A stretch of 64,000 nt of DNA from contig NZ_JAQMYP010000017.1 of assembly GCF_028369295.1 (NCBI RefSeq), forward strand, positions 62,001 through 126,000, read 5' to 3'. The translations under genes were made by a program, and so were the position numbers. How positions within the stretch are numbered: position 1 is the first letter of the stretch; each line of letters starts with the position of its first letter. This DNA comes from Streptomyces sp. HD. Lineage in GTDB: Bacteria > Actinomycetota > Actinomycetes > Streptomycetales > Streptomycetaceae. The notes beneath the pieces were generated by a model that did no database searches, was not told the origin of the DNA, and saw only the letters and a list, made by a program, of their open reading frames with translations. Shown here in pieces: positions 43,494-51,739 of this stretch.

Positions 43494-43763
43494 ATGGATC
43501 AGATAACAGTGCGCAGCAGGGCCAGGGTCCCTGCGATCACCTGCGGGAGCAGCGCGACCAGTTCGCGCCTCGACCGCCATCTCTCGGTGCTGGCGGGTCC
43601 CGCCGTGCCGCAGCGGGAGGCAGCCGAGGCGACTTCGCTGATGCGTGAGCTGACCACACGTGACAAGACGCACGAGCGCAGCGACCAGGGTGCACGCGTT
43701 CGCCGCGTCTCGCTCTTCGCCCCGCTGCGTCGGCTCCGCCGTTCGCTGTTCGGCGGGCGCTGA
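43494..43763 (+). CDS. Small basic hypothetical protein
   Basis: 89 aa (MDQITVRSRARVP ... FAPLRRLRRSLFGGR), Arg-rich with no membrane helix. A GGTGGGGAGT ribosome-like site precedes ATG 43494. Codon bias fits a real gene. I recall similar short proteins in Streptomyces but no function. Confidence 0.6.
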   Translation: MDQITVRSRARVPAITCGSSATSSRLDRHLSVLAGPAVPQREAAEATSLMRELTTRDKTHERSDQGARVRRVSLFAPLRRLRRSLFGGR

Positions 43764-43913
43764 CTCCTACCGGCGCTCCCCGAACGACTTCCAGGCCCGC
43801 GCCCGACAGATCACACCGTCTCCGGCGCCGTACCGCGCTGTCGTCCGCCGTCATCCCCACGGCACCCGGCGGCGCCTCGGAGTCCTACCGGGCGCGGGCA
43901 CGTCCCCCGAATT

Positions 43914-44147
43914 TCACCCACCCCGCTCATCGGCCCCGTCCCATCCGTAACCGCCTTGGCGCGTACGGACGTTGACGGGGCCGACCGCGTGAGTACCGCT
44001 CCTCACCGTCCGCCGCGCGCGTACCCGGCGTACGGCGAGCGGTGCGAACACCGCGAGCAGTACCGCGCACCACGCCGGCGAACCGGCGACCGGATACGCG
44101 CCCGGCCAGGCGGCTCCGTCCGGCACCGCAGCGTTGCCGAAGACTTG
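43914..44147 (-). pseudogene. C-terminal remnant of an ABC-2 permease (DrrB type)
   Basis: Minus-strand translation gives VFGNAAVPDGAAWPGAYPVA followed by a hydrophobic helix AWCAVLLAVFAPLAVRRVR and a short tail to a stop at 43914. This matches the end of DrrB-like ABC-2 permeases (FGN, AWP, LLW, FAPLAVRRYR pattern). Upstream of about 44147 the frame loses all likeness to a transporter and runs antisense to the TetR remnant, so the first about 80% of the gene is gone. Confidence 0.55.
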
Positions 44148-44377
44148 GTGGCGACGTACACCGCGAACGAGGTCACCACCGCCGAGCGCACCCGTGCCAT
44201 GCCCTGGTCCGAGGAGGAGAGCGCGGTCCGCATCGCCTGCCTCGGCAGCCAGGTCGCCACCGGGAAGTACCCGCGACTGGCCGCGGCCTTCATGGAGGAC
44301 AGTGGGTCGATCGAGCTGGAGGCGGTGTTCAGGCGGGCGCTCGAACGGGTGCTGGACGCCTTTGATCCCGGCGCGCG
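44138..44377 (+). pseudogene. C-terminal remnant of a TetR-family regulator
   Basis: In frame from about 44138: DLVATYTANEVTTAERTRAMPW, SEEESAVRIACLGSQVATGKYPRL and VFRRALERVLDAF. This is the pattern of the TetR C-terminal ligand domain (A-TYTA, ER, PWSEEE, GxQ-ATGxYP, F-xxLExxLDG). There is no start codon, no HTH and no stop at the usual place: the frame runs on antisense into the neighbouring gene. The upstream end abuts the permease remnant. Confidence 0.55.
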
Positions 44378-45520
44378 TCAGATCAGCGCGAGCTGCCCTT
44401 CCGGCCCTTCCTCGTGGCCGTCCAGCACCGACGCCGGTCTGCGGGCCGACTCGGCGACCGGGAGGACTGCGGCCTTGTGGAGGTCGGTCGCGGTGATGGT
44501 CGACGTCAACTCCTGGTCGAGCGGCTGGAGTTCCGCCAGCAGGGCCAGGACCGTGATCAGCTCCAGCAGCTCCGACGTCCACGCCTGCGGCCAGGTCGCC
44601 GGGCGGATCGCCGCCAGGGTGCCCGGCTCGGGCTCCGTGACGCGGGCGGCGAACCACTGCTCCAGGACCTTCACGCCGGCCACCTCGTAGTCCCAGGCCT
44701 GCGGCGGGACCGGTGAGATGCGGCCCTCGCCCAGCAGCAGGGCCTCCTCCTCGCGGTCGTACTCCAGCGTCAGCGGACGGGAGGGGAGCGGGGCGCGGAC
44801 GTAGGGGCGGCGGCCGCCGGGCAGCTTCGGGCGGTCGCCGTCGCGGCGCATCAGCCACAGGGCGCGCCGGCCCGACTCCACGCCGCGGGCCCAGAGTCCG
44901 GGGTCGCCGGTGAGGGGGACGGTGAGGTCCGGGCGTACCGCCGCCAGCGTCCAGGCGAGGACGTCCAGCGGCTCGACCGGTCCGCCGAGCCGGTCCCGCA
45001 GGTGCTCCAGGAGGCCCGGCGCCAGGTTGGGTTCCGTGCCGCCGGGGCGGCGGTACAGCGGGCGGACGCGGCCAGGGCGGAGCAGCGGGAGCAGCGAGGT
45101 CGCCAGCAGGCCGGACTCCGGGGTCTCCAGGACGAAGATCTGGTGCTCGTCCGCCACCCGCCACAGCTCGGGACGGGCCGCGTCGATCAGGCGGTGGTCG
45201 GGGATCAGCCACTGCTCGTCGAACGGTGCGTGCAGGACGCGCACCGGGTCCGGGCAGGGGCCCGAGGCACGGAACAGTTTCGCCGTGTCGGTCGACTGGC
45301 CGGGAAGCTGTCCGACCGCCGAGTGCAGGGTGCGGGAGCGCGTCGGCTCCAGCAGGGCCTCCCGGTCCGGGCCCTCGGCCTTCACGAACGCGTCCCAGCG
45401 GGCCTTCAGGGACGCCGCGTCGGGGCCCGTCGGCCACCCCCGGCCGAGCCGCGGCGGTGCGACGGACCACGGCATGAGGTCCGCCAGCAGCGGAGCGTCG
45501 TCGTGCGTCACGCTGGGCAT
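44378..45520 (-). CDS. Orphan type ISP restriction/modification C-terminal-like protein
   Basis: 380 aa from ATG 45520. Conserved segments LLADLMPWSVAPPRLGRGW, FDEQWLIPDHRLIDAARPELWRVADEHQIFV, RVRPLYRRPGGTEPNLAPGLLEHL, RVSPVPPQAWDYEVAGVKVLEQWFAAR and SARRPASVLDGHEEGPEGQLALI match my recollection of actinobacterial proteins named for the type ISP C-terminal (DNA-specificity) domain. No helicase, nuclease or methyltransferase motif is seen here or next to it. Type ISP enzymes are normally about 1500 aa in one chain, so the real role of this short form is unclear. Confidence 0.65.
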   Translation of the reverse strand: MPSVTHDDAPLLADLMPWSVAPPRLGRGWPTGPDAASLKARWDAFVKAEGPDREALLEPTRSRTLHSAVGQLPGQSTDTAKLFRASGPCPDPVRVLHAPFDEQWLIPDHRLIDAARPELWRVADEHQIFVLETPESGLLATSLLPLLRPGRVRPLYRRPGGTEPNLAPGLLEHLRDRLGGPVEPLDVLAWTLAAVRPDLTVPLTGDPGLWARGVESGRRALWLMRRDGDRPKLPGGRRPYVRAPLPSRPLTLEYDREEEALLLGEGRISPVPPQAWDYEVAGVKVLEQWFAARVTEPEPGTLAAIRPATWPQAWTSELLELITVLALLAELQPLDQELTSTITATDLHKAAVLPVAESARRPASVLDGHEEGPEGQLALI

Positions 45521-45548
45521 CGTACGGCCTGGCTCCGAAACGCGGGTT

Positions 45549-45607
45549 GGGGCAGCGCCCCGAAAGGGGCGCGGGGAACTGCGCGACCAGCCCCCACCGG
45601 CCGCAGG
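45549..45607. repeat. Dispersed GGGGCGCGGGGAACTGCGCG repeat, copy 2
   Basis: GCGCCCC (45555-45561), GAAA, GGGGCGC (45566-45572), then GGGGAACTGCGCGACCAGCC and CCCACCGGCCGCAG. Same order as copy 1 at 40144, with a 4-base hairpin loop. It lies between the type ISP-like gene and the hmgA operon. Confidence 0.78.
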
Positions 45608-45620
45608 TCTCGTACCACGC

Positions 45621-46370
45621 CTATGTTGCTTCCAAGGTCACCGTGAACGAGAACCGGTCGCCCCGGTAGTGGATGACCGCCACGTCCAGCACCCGCCCCT
45701 CCATGTCGTACGTCACCCCCGTGTAGTGCAGGATCGGGCTCAGCAACGGGACTTGGAGCAGCTTCGCCGTCTCCGGGTCGGCCAGGCGAGCCTCCACCGT
45801 GTCCGTGATGCGGCTGATGTCCGCCCCGACGACATCCCGCAACACCTTGGTCATCGGCCAGCGGACCAGGTCGTCCAGGTCTATGCGCGCGGCCAGTTCG
45901 GGGCGGACGTAGTTGCGGGCGTGGTTGGTCGGCTCGCCCGTCTTCTCGTCGCTGCGCAGACGGTGGTACGTCGCCACCTCGTCGACGTCCGGGAAGTACT
46001 CGGCGAGTTCGCCCGGCACCGGCGCCTTGCCGTGGTCCAGCAGCTCGGTCGCCATGCCGGACTGCTGGGCCACGATCGCGTCCACCGAGCCGAGCAGCCG
46101 CACGGGGGAGCCCCGGCGGGCGTCCGGCTCGATGAACGTGCCGCGTCTGCGATGCCGCGTGATCAGGCCCTCGTCCTCCAGCTCCTTCAGCGCCTGCCGC
46201 ATGGTCAGCACGCTCACGCCGTAGTGCTCGGCCAGCTGCTCCTCGGTGGGCAGGCGCAGCGGGTCCTGCGGGCGGCGGCCCAGTATCGAGGCGCGCAGCG
46301 ACTGCGACACCTGGTACCAGAGCGGCAGCTTGCGGTTCAGGACGATCGAGTCCGGGGCGAAGGAGGTCAC
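45621..46370 (-). CDS. GntR-family regulator, HutC/UTRA type
   Basis: 249 aa. Winged helix at about 15-80 with LPLWYQVSQSLRASILGRRPQDPLRLPTEEQLAEHYGVSVLTMRQALKELEDEGLITRHRRRGTF. UTRA effector domain at about 95-245. It lies 27 nt downstream of hmgA on the same strand, so it probably regulates homogentisate (tyrosine/phenylalanine) catabolism and itself, with a pathway intermediate as effector. That last point is inference. Confidence 0.88.
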   Translation of the reverse strand: MTSFAPDSIVLNRKLPLWYQVSQSLRASILGRRPQDPLRLPTEEQLAEHYGVSVLTMRQALKELEDEGLITRHRRRGTFIEPDARRGSPVRLLGSVDAIVAQQSGMATELLDHGKAPVPGELAEYFPDVDEVATYHRLRSDEKTGEPTNHARNYVRPELAARIDLDDLVRWPMTKVLRDVVGADISRITDTVEARLADPETAKLLQVPLLSPILHYTGVTYDMEGRVLDVAVIHYRGDRFSFTVTLEAT

Positions 46371-46397
46371 GGGGCCATCCGTACCGGTCGGGGATCT

Positions 46398-47714
46398 TTA
46401 CTGCAAGGGGCGGAAGTGGCGCTCCATGCCCTGCCAGACGTCGTCATAGCGTCGCTGGAGGTGGTCGGCGTCGGCCGCCTGCGGGGTCAGCGTCACCGGC
46501 CAGCGGGTCTCGAACATGAACGCCAGACCGTCGTCGATCTTCTGCGGCTTCAGCTCCGCGGCGCTCGCCCTGTCGAACGTCTCCCGGTCCGGGCCGTGCG
46601 CCGACATCATGTTGTGCAGCGAGCCGCCGCCCGGCACGAAGCCCTCCGCCTTGGCGTCGTAGGCGCCCTCGACGAGGCCCATGTACTCGCTCATCACGTT
46701 CCGGTGGAAGTAGGGCGGCCGGAATGTGTCCTCGCCGACCAGCCAGCGCGGCGCGAAGACCACGAAGTCGACGCCCGCCAGCCCCGGGGTGTCCGACGGT
46801 GACGTCAGCACCGTGAAGATCGACGGGTCGGGGTGGTCGTATGAGATGGTGCCGATCACATTGAAACGGCGCAGATCATAGACGTACGGCACATGGTTGC
46901 CGTGCCAGGCGACCACGTCGAGGGGTGTGTGGTCGTAGGTGGCCCTCCAGAGGTTGCCGCAGAACTTGTTCACCACCTCCACCGGGCCCTCGGTGTCGTC
47001 GTACGCGGCCACCGGCGCCTTGAAGTCCCGGGCGTTCGCGAGGCCGTTGGCGCCGATCGGGCCGAGGTCGGGGAGGTGGAAGGGCGCACCATAGTTCTCG
47101 CACACATAGCCTCGGGCGGAGGCGTCCAGCAGCTCCACACGGAAGCGCACCCCACGTGGGATCAGCGCCACATGTGCCGGCTCCACATGCAGCATTCCGA
47201 ACTCCGTGTGCAGCAGCAGTCCGCCGCGCTCCGGGACGATCAGCAGCTCGCCGTCGGCGTCGCTGAAGACGCGGTCCATCGAGGAGTTGGCGTGGTACAG
47301 GTGCACGGCCATGCCGGTGCGCTGGGTCGCGTCGCCGTTGCCGCCGAGGGTCCACAGGCCGGCGAGGAAGTCGGTGCCGGGTGCGGGCTCGGGCAGGGGG
47401 TTCCAGCGCAGACGGTTCGGGTCGGGCACGGACTCCGTGAAGGGGGCCGTGCGGATCGCTCCGTTGTCCATGCGGCTGAAGGCGGGGTGCGCGGCCGACG
47501 GGCGGATGCGGTACAGCCACGAGCGGCGGTTGTGCGCCCTCGGCTCGGTGAACGCCGACCCGCTCAGCTGCTCGGCGTACAGGCCCAGCGGGGCGCGCTG
47601 GGGTGAGTTGCGACCCTCGGGAAGTGCACCGGGCACCGCCTCCGAGCTGTGCTCATTGCCGAAACCGGAGAGGTAGGTCAGCCCTTCCGCGGTCTTCCGC
47701 GCGTCCCCGCTCAT
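46398..47714 (-). CDS. hmgA: Homogentisate 1,2-dioxygenase
   Basis: 438 aa. Converts homogentisate to maleylacetoacetate with Fe(II) and O2, the ring-opening step of tyrosine catabolism. Start matches the family (LTYLSGFGNEHSSEAVPGALPEGRNSPQ). The metal site is visible in the C-terminal part: PPYFHRNVMSEYMGL (His, Glu) and NMMSAHGPD (His). Full length for bacterial HmgA. ATG 47714 has AGGGAGC upstream. The likely operator region at about 47734-47757 (ATTCCTA ... TAGGATT) may serve the GntR regulator downstream. Confidence 0.95.
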   Translation of the reverse strand: MSGDARKTAEGLTYLSGFGNEHSSEAVPGALPEGRNSPQRAPLGLYAEQLSGSAFTEPRAHNRRSWLYRIRPSAAHPAFSRMDNGAIRTAPFTESVPDPNRLRWNPLPEPAPGTDFLAGLWTLGGNGDATQRTGMAVHLYHANSSMDRVFSDADGELLIVPERGGLLLHTEFGMLHVEPAHVALIPRGVRFRVELLDASARGYVCENYGAPFHLPDLGPIGANGLANARDFKAPVAAYDDTEGPVEVVNKFCGNLWRATYDHTPLDVVAWHGNHVPYVYDLRRFNVIGTISYDHPDPSIFTVLTSPSDTPGLAGVDFVVFAPRWLVGEDTFRPPYFHRNVMSEYMGLVEGAYDAKAEGFVPGGGSLHNMMSAHGPDRETFDRASAAELKPQKIDDGLAFMFETRWPVTLTPQAADADHLQRRYDDVWQGMERHFRPLQ

Positions 47715-47886
47715 GATCGCTCCCTTGAGATCTGATTCCTATGCTTCACCGTAGGATTGCGTTTTCCCGGGCGCAAGAGCGGCGGAACAGATTCGGCCGG
47801 TCCTCCTCAGGAGGTACGACAGGATCGGGACATCAACCAGACCTGAGGGGGATTCGGCTGTCGGAGGGGTGTTCTAGTCTCCGGAC

Positions 47887-48543
47887 ATGTCGTGGACGCG
47901 GAGCCTTCTCGCCGCGCTCGCGGTCTGTGTCCTGCTGCTGACCGGATCCGTGGGCTGCGGTCCCAGTGATGCGCGGGAACAGGGACAGGGCGGGGTGTCC
48001 CCGGTGGGCAAGGTCCTCGACGACACCGACGGCGAGGGGCGGCACTACCGGGAGGTGGGCAAGGGCGGCGCCCCCGAGGTCGGCGTAGAGGTGCAGCCGG
48101 ATCCGGGCGGCGGTGCCGGCGGTGCCGGCGGCTGGGACGTACGGCTGACCGTGCGCGACTTCCGCTTCTCGCCCGCCGGCGCCGAGGCGAAGGCGATGGC
48201 CGGCCGCGGGCTCGCGTACCTCTACGTGGACGGCCGTCTCGTGACCAGGCTCCGCATGCCGGAGTACCGTCTGGCTCCCAACCTCGTCCCGCGCGGCACG
48301 CACCAGGTCACCGTCCGGCTGTACGCCGACGACGGCACGGTGTGGGCGGTGGACGGCAAGCCCGTCGAGAACACGGCCGCCATCACGGCATCTCAGGAGG
48401 AGGCGACCGCGACGCCGGCCGGCACGCCGAAGCCGGCCGCCACGCCGGCGGCGACCCCGTCCCCCGCGGCACTGAGCGCGCCGGGTACCGGCTTCCGTAC
48501 AGGGGGGCGAGCTTCACCGGAACGAGCCGGAAAGGCATCATGA
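47887..48543 (+). CDS. Putative lipoprotein of unknown function
   Basis: 218 aa. Signal peptide with lipobox LTGSVGC (Cys about 24), so the mature protein is tethered to the outer membrane face. A central domain (about 75-160) with WDVRLTVRDFRFSPAG and AYLYVDGRLVTRLRMPEYRLAPNLVPRGTHQVTVRLYADDGTVWAVDGKPVE looks like a small beta-sandwich. C-terminal Ala/Thr/Pro-rich tail. ATGA overlap with the following tetR gene suggests one transcript. Confidence 0.75.
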   Translation: MSWTRSLLAALAVCVLLLTGSVGCGPSDAREQGQGGVSPVGKVLDDTDGEGRHYREVGKGGAPEVGVEVQPDPGGGAGGAGGWDVRLTVRDFRFSPAGAEAKAMAGRGLAYLYVDGRLVTRLRMPEYRLAPNLVPRGTHQVTVRLYADDGTVWAVDGKPVENTAAITASQEEATATPAGTPKPAATPAATPSPAALSAPGTGFRTGGRASPERAGKAS

Positions 48544-49154
48544 AGACCGTGCCCCATCCCGCATCGCTACGCCGGGCGCCCGTGCAGCGGCGCAGCGCCG
48601 AACGGCTCACCCGAATCCTCGACGCCTGCGCCGACCTCCTCGACGAGGTCGGCTACGACGACCTGAGCACCCGGGCCGTGGCCCAGCGTGCCGGTGTTCC
48701 CATCGGTTCGGTCTACCGCTTCTTCGGCAACAAGCGCCAGATGGCCGACGCCCTCGCCCAGCGCAACCTGGAGCGCTACACCGCCCGCGTCACCGAGCGC
48801 CTCAAGGGGGCCGGCGACGGAGGCTGGCGCTCCGCCATGGACGTCGTGCTCGACGAGTACCTCGCCATGAAGCGCACCGCGCCCGGCTTCTCCCTGGTCG
48901 ACTTCGGCAACCAGATTCCGGTCGGCAACCGCGGCGAACCCAACCACCGGGTCGCCGACCGCCTCACCGAGCTGCTCTCCGGCTACCTCGACCGCGAGCC
49001 CGACGACGATCTGCGCCGTACCTTCCTGATCTCCGTCGAGACCGCCGACACCCTGGTCCACCTGGCCTTCCGGATGGCACCGGAGGGCGATGAGCGGATC
49101 ATCGAGGAGGCCCGGGAGCTGCTGCGGGCGTATCTGGCGCGCGTGCTCGACTGA
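48540..49154 (+). CDS. TetR-family transcriptional regulator
   Basis: 204 aa from ATG 48540, overlapping the lipoprotein stop. HTH at about 30-60: LLDEVGYDDLSTRAVAQRAGVPIGSVYRFFGNKRQMADAL. The helical ligand/dimer domain fills the rest. The likely operator is the palindrome GCATACCG-GT-CGGTATGC between this gene and the oxidoreductase, 47 nt downstream of its stop. Confidence 0.9.
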   Translation: MKTVPHPASLRRAPVQRRSAERLTRILDACADLLDEVGYDDLSTRAVAQRAGVPIGSVYRFFGNKRQMADALAQRNLERYTARVTERLKGAGDGGWRSAMDVVLDEYLAMKRTAPGFSLVDFGNQIPVGNRGEPNHRVADRLTELLSGYLDREPDDDLRRTFLISVETADTLVHLAFRMAPEGDERIIEEARELLRAYLARVLD

Positions 49155-49201
49155 ACCGGAGGAGAATTTCCGACCTCACCCCTCCGAGCCCTCCCCTCCA
49201 T

Positions 49202-49219
49202 GCATACCGGTCGGTATGC
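49202..49219. promoter_or_regulatory. TetR-type operator GCATACCG-GT-CGGTATGC
   Basis: Perfect 8-bp arms around a 2-bp centre. TATGCT at 49215-49220 resembles a -10 box, which would place transcription start near 49226-49227 and a bound repressor over the promoter. The adjacent tetR gene is the obvious source of the repressor. Confidence 0.72.
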
Positions 49220-49267
49220 TCGGCTGTGAGTCCGCGCGTCATTGCCGCCGCCACCTCGGGAGGACCC

Positions 49268-51499
49268 GTGTCCCGCACCGCACTGCGTATCTGCCCCCTG
49301 TGCGAGGCCACGTGTGGCCTCACCCTCACCATCGAGGGAACCAAGGTCACCGGGGCCCGCGGCGACCGCGACGACGTGTTCAGCCAAGGGTTCATCTGCC
49401 CCAAGGGCGCCTCCTTCGGCGCCGTCGACGGCGACCCGGACCGGCTGCGCACCCCGCTGGTACGCAAGGACGGCGAGCTGCGCGAGGCCACCTGGGAGGA
49501 GGCCTTCGACGCGGTCGCCGCCGGTATCGGCCCGGTCGTCGAGCGGTACGGGCCGAACGCGGTGGGCGTCGTGCTCGGCAACCCCAACGTGCACACCATG
49601 GCAGGCGCCCTCTACCCGCAGGTGCTGCTCGCCGGACTGCGCACCCGAAGCATCTTCACCGCCTCCACGGTCGACCAGATGCCCAAGCACGTCTCCAGCG
49701 GACTGCTCTTCGGCGACGCCAACGCGATCCCGGTGCCCGACCTCGACCACACGGACCACCTGCTGCTGATCGGCGCCAACCCGCTGGAGTCCAACGGCAG
49801 CCTGTGCACCGCGCCCGACTTCCCGGGCAAGCTGAAGGCGCTCAAGGCCCGCGGTGGCACCCTCACCGTCATCGACCCGCGCCGCACCCGCACCGCCAAG
49901 CTCGCCGACCGGCACCTCGCGATCCGCCCCGGCACCGACGCGCTGCTGCTGGCGGCGATGGCGCACACCCTGTTCGAGGAAGACCTCGTGGACCCGGGCG
50001 AGCTCACCCCGCACCTCCAGGGGATCGCCGAACTCCGGGACGCCGTACGGGACTTCACCCCCGAAGCCGTCGCCGGGGCCTGTGACGTCGAGGCCGCCGT
50101 GATCCGTACCCTCGCCCGTGAGCTCGCCGCCGCGCCCACCGCCGCCGTCTACGCCCGCATCGGCAGCTGCACCGTCCCGCACGGCACCCTCGCCAGCTGG
50201 CTGGTCGACGTACTGAACATCCTGACCGGCAACCTCGACCGGCCCGGCGGCGCCCTCTTCCCGCAGGCGGCCACCGACAAGACGCCCCGCCCCGCGCGGC
50301 CCGGCCACGGCTTCGCGCTGGGGCGCTGGCACTCCAGGGTCAGCCGGCACCCCGAGGCCAAGGGCGAGCTGCCGATCTCCGCGCTCGCCGAGGAGATCGA
50401 CACCGCGACCGAGCAGGGCGAGCCGATCCGGGCCGTCATCGCCGTCGCCGCCAACCCCGTGCTGTCGGTGCCCGACGGCGACCGGCTCGACAAGGCCCTC
50501 GGCTCGCTCGACTTCATGGTCAGCGTCGACCCGTACCTCAACGAGACCTCGCGCCACGCCCACGTCGTGCTGCCGCCGCCCCCGCCCTCGCAGAGCCCGC
50601 ACCACGACTTCGCGTTCAACACCCTCGCCGTACGCAACCAGGTCCGCTTCAGCCGGCCCGCGGTCCCGCTGGAGCCCGGCCGGATGGCCGAGACGGAGAT
50701 CCTGGCCCGGCTGATCCTGGCCGCGACCGGGATGCACGGCGCCGACCCGTCGGCCGTCGACGACCTGGTCATCGGGCAGACCCTCGGCAAGGCGGTGCAG
50801 GAGGCGCACTCCCCTGCGTACGGGCGGGACCCGCACGAGCTCGCGGGGCAGCTGACCGGCGACACCGGCGCCGAACGCCGGCTCGACATGATGCTGCGCC
50901 TGGGCCCCTACGGCGACGGCTTCGGCGTACGGCCGGACGGACTGACCCTGGAGCAACTGCTGGCGCATCCGCACGGCATCGACCTCGGGCCGCTCGGGGC
51001 CCGGCTGCCGCAGCCGCTGAAGACCGTCAGCGGCAAGGTGGAGCTGCTGCCGCAGCCGATCGCGGACGATCTGCCCCGGCTGCGCCAGGCCCTGCACGAG
51101 CGCCCCGAGGGACTCGTCCTCGTCGGTCGCCGCCACCTGCGTTCCAACAACAGCTGGATGCACAACGTCCCCGCCCTCACCGGCGGCAGCAACCGCTGCA
51201 CCCTGCACATCCACCCCGAGGACGCCGAACGGCTCGGTGTCACCGACGGGGCGCCCGTGCGGGTCAAGGGCGCCGGAGGAGAGGTCACCGCGCCCGCGGA
51301 GGTCACCGACGGCGTGCGTCCGGGCGTGGTCAGCCTCCCGCACGGCTGGGGACACGACCGGCCCGGCACCCGGCTGAACCATGCGCTGAAAGAACCCGGC
51401 GTCAACGTCAACCAGCTCCTCGACGGCAGCCTGCTCGACCCGCTGTCGGGCAACGCGGTCCTCAACGGCGTACCGGTACTGCTTTTCCCCGGGGGATGA
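49268..51499 (+). CDS. Molybdopterin-dependent oxidoreductase (formate dehydrogenase-like)
   Basis: 743 aa from GTG 49268 (MSRTALRICPLCEATCG) with GGGAGGA upstream. GTG 49226, which would be leaderless, is the alternative. N-terminal Fe-S site C-x2-C-x3-C ... FICPKG, then bis-MGD domains: LLIGANPLESNGS, TVIDPRRTRTAKLADRHLAIRPGTDALLL, LTGNLDRPGGALFP. C-terminal MGD-binding fold: RRHLRSNNSWMHN, GVVSLPHGWGHDRPG. It has the plan of DMSO-reductase-family enzymes. No electron-transfer subunits are adjacent, so the partner and substrate are unknown. Confidence 0.87.
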   Translation: MSRTALRICPLCEATCGLTLTIEGTKVTGARGDRDDVFSQGFICPKGASFGAVDGDPDRLRTPLVRKDGELREATWEEAFDAVAAGIGPVVERYGPNAVGVVLGNPNVHTMAGALYPQVLLAGLRTRSIFTASTVDQMPKHVSSGLLFGDANAIPVPDLDHTDHLLLIGANPLESNGSLCTAPDFPGKLKALKARGGTLTVIDPRRTRTAKLADRHLAIRPGTDALLLAAMAHTLFEEDLVDPGELTPHLQGIAELRDAVRDFTPEAVAGACDVEAAVIRTLARELAAAPTAAVYARIGSCTVPHGTLASWLVDVLNILTGNLDRPGGALFPQAATDKTPRPARPGHGFALGRWHSRVSRHPEAKGELPISALAEEIDTATEQGEPIRAVIAVAANPVLSVPDGDRLDKALGSLDFMVSVDPYLNETSRHAHVVLPPPPPSQSPHHDFAFNTLAVRNQVRFSRPAVPLEPGRMAETEILARLILAATGMHGADPSAVDDLVIGQTLGKAVQEAHSPAYGRDPHELAGQLTGDTGAERRLDMMLRLGPYGDGFGVRPDGLTLEQLLAHPHGIDLGPLGARLPQPLKTVSGKVELLPQPIADDLPRLRQALHERPEGLVLVGRRHLRSNNSWMHNVPALTGGSNRCTLHIHPEDAERLGVTDGAPVRVKGAGGEVTAPAEVTDGVRPGVVSLPHGWGHDRPGTRLNHALKEPGVNVNQLLDGSLLDPLSGNAVLNGVPVLLFPGG

Positions 51500-51739
51500 C
51501 CCCCGGACCCCCAGCAGAAAGGCAGGTCGGCTGGGGCGACCGGCACGGACATCGGCGAAGCAAACATGAGTGAACCGGCCACCCGCGTCGGCCCTGTGAG
51601 CAGTGCAAAGCTGTGACCAGCAGTTTTGCGCTTATTGCTCGCACGTCAACGTCTTGTTAACGCCGCAGAGCGGGACCTAACGTCAACGCACCGCCGACCC
51701 TGGTGGGGTCGTTCAAAGGCGAACGTTAGGTATCCACTC

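Noticed and set aside
44500..45470. Upstream continuation of the permease-like minus frame as a full gene
   Set aside because: Before about 44147 the frame is Arg/Gly/Pro-rich, has no membrane helices and lies in a different frame on the same strand as the real type ISP-like gene.
47734..47757. ATTCCTA/TAGGATT as an operator for the hmgA-gntR unit
   Set aside because: Symmetry is imperfect and only short; kept as a remark under hmgA rather than a separate feature.
51500..51739. Possible upstream extension of the citrate permease frame from 51626
   Set aside because: The extra residues are Arg-rich and precede a normal membrane-protein start at ATG 51740; probably a leader, not coding.
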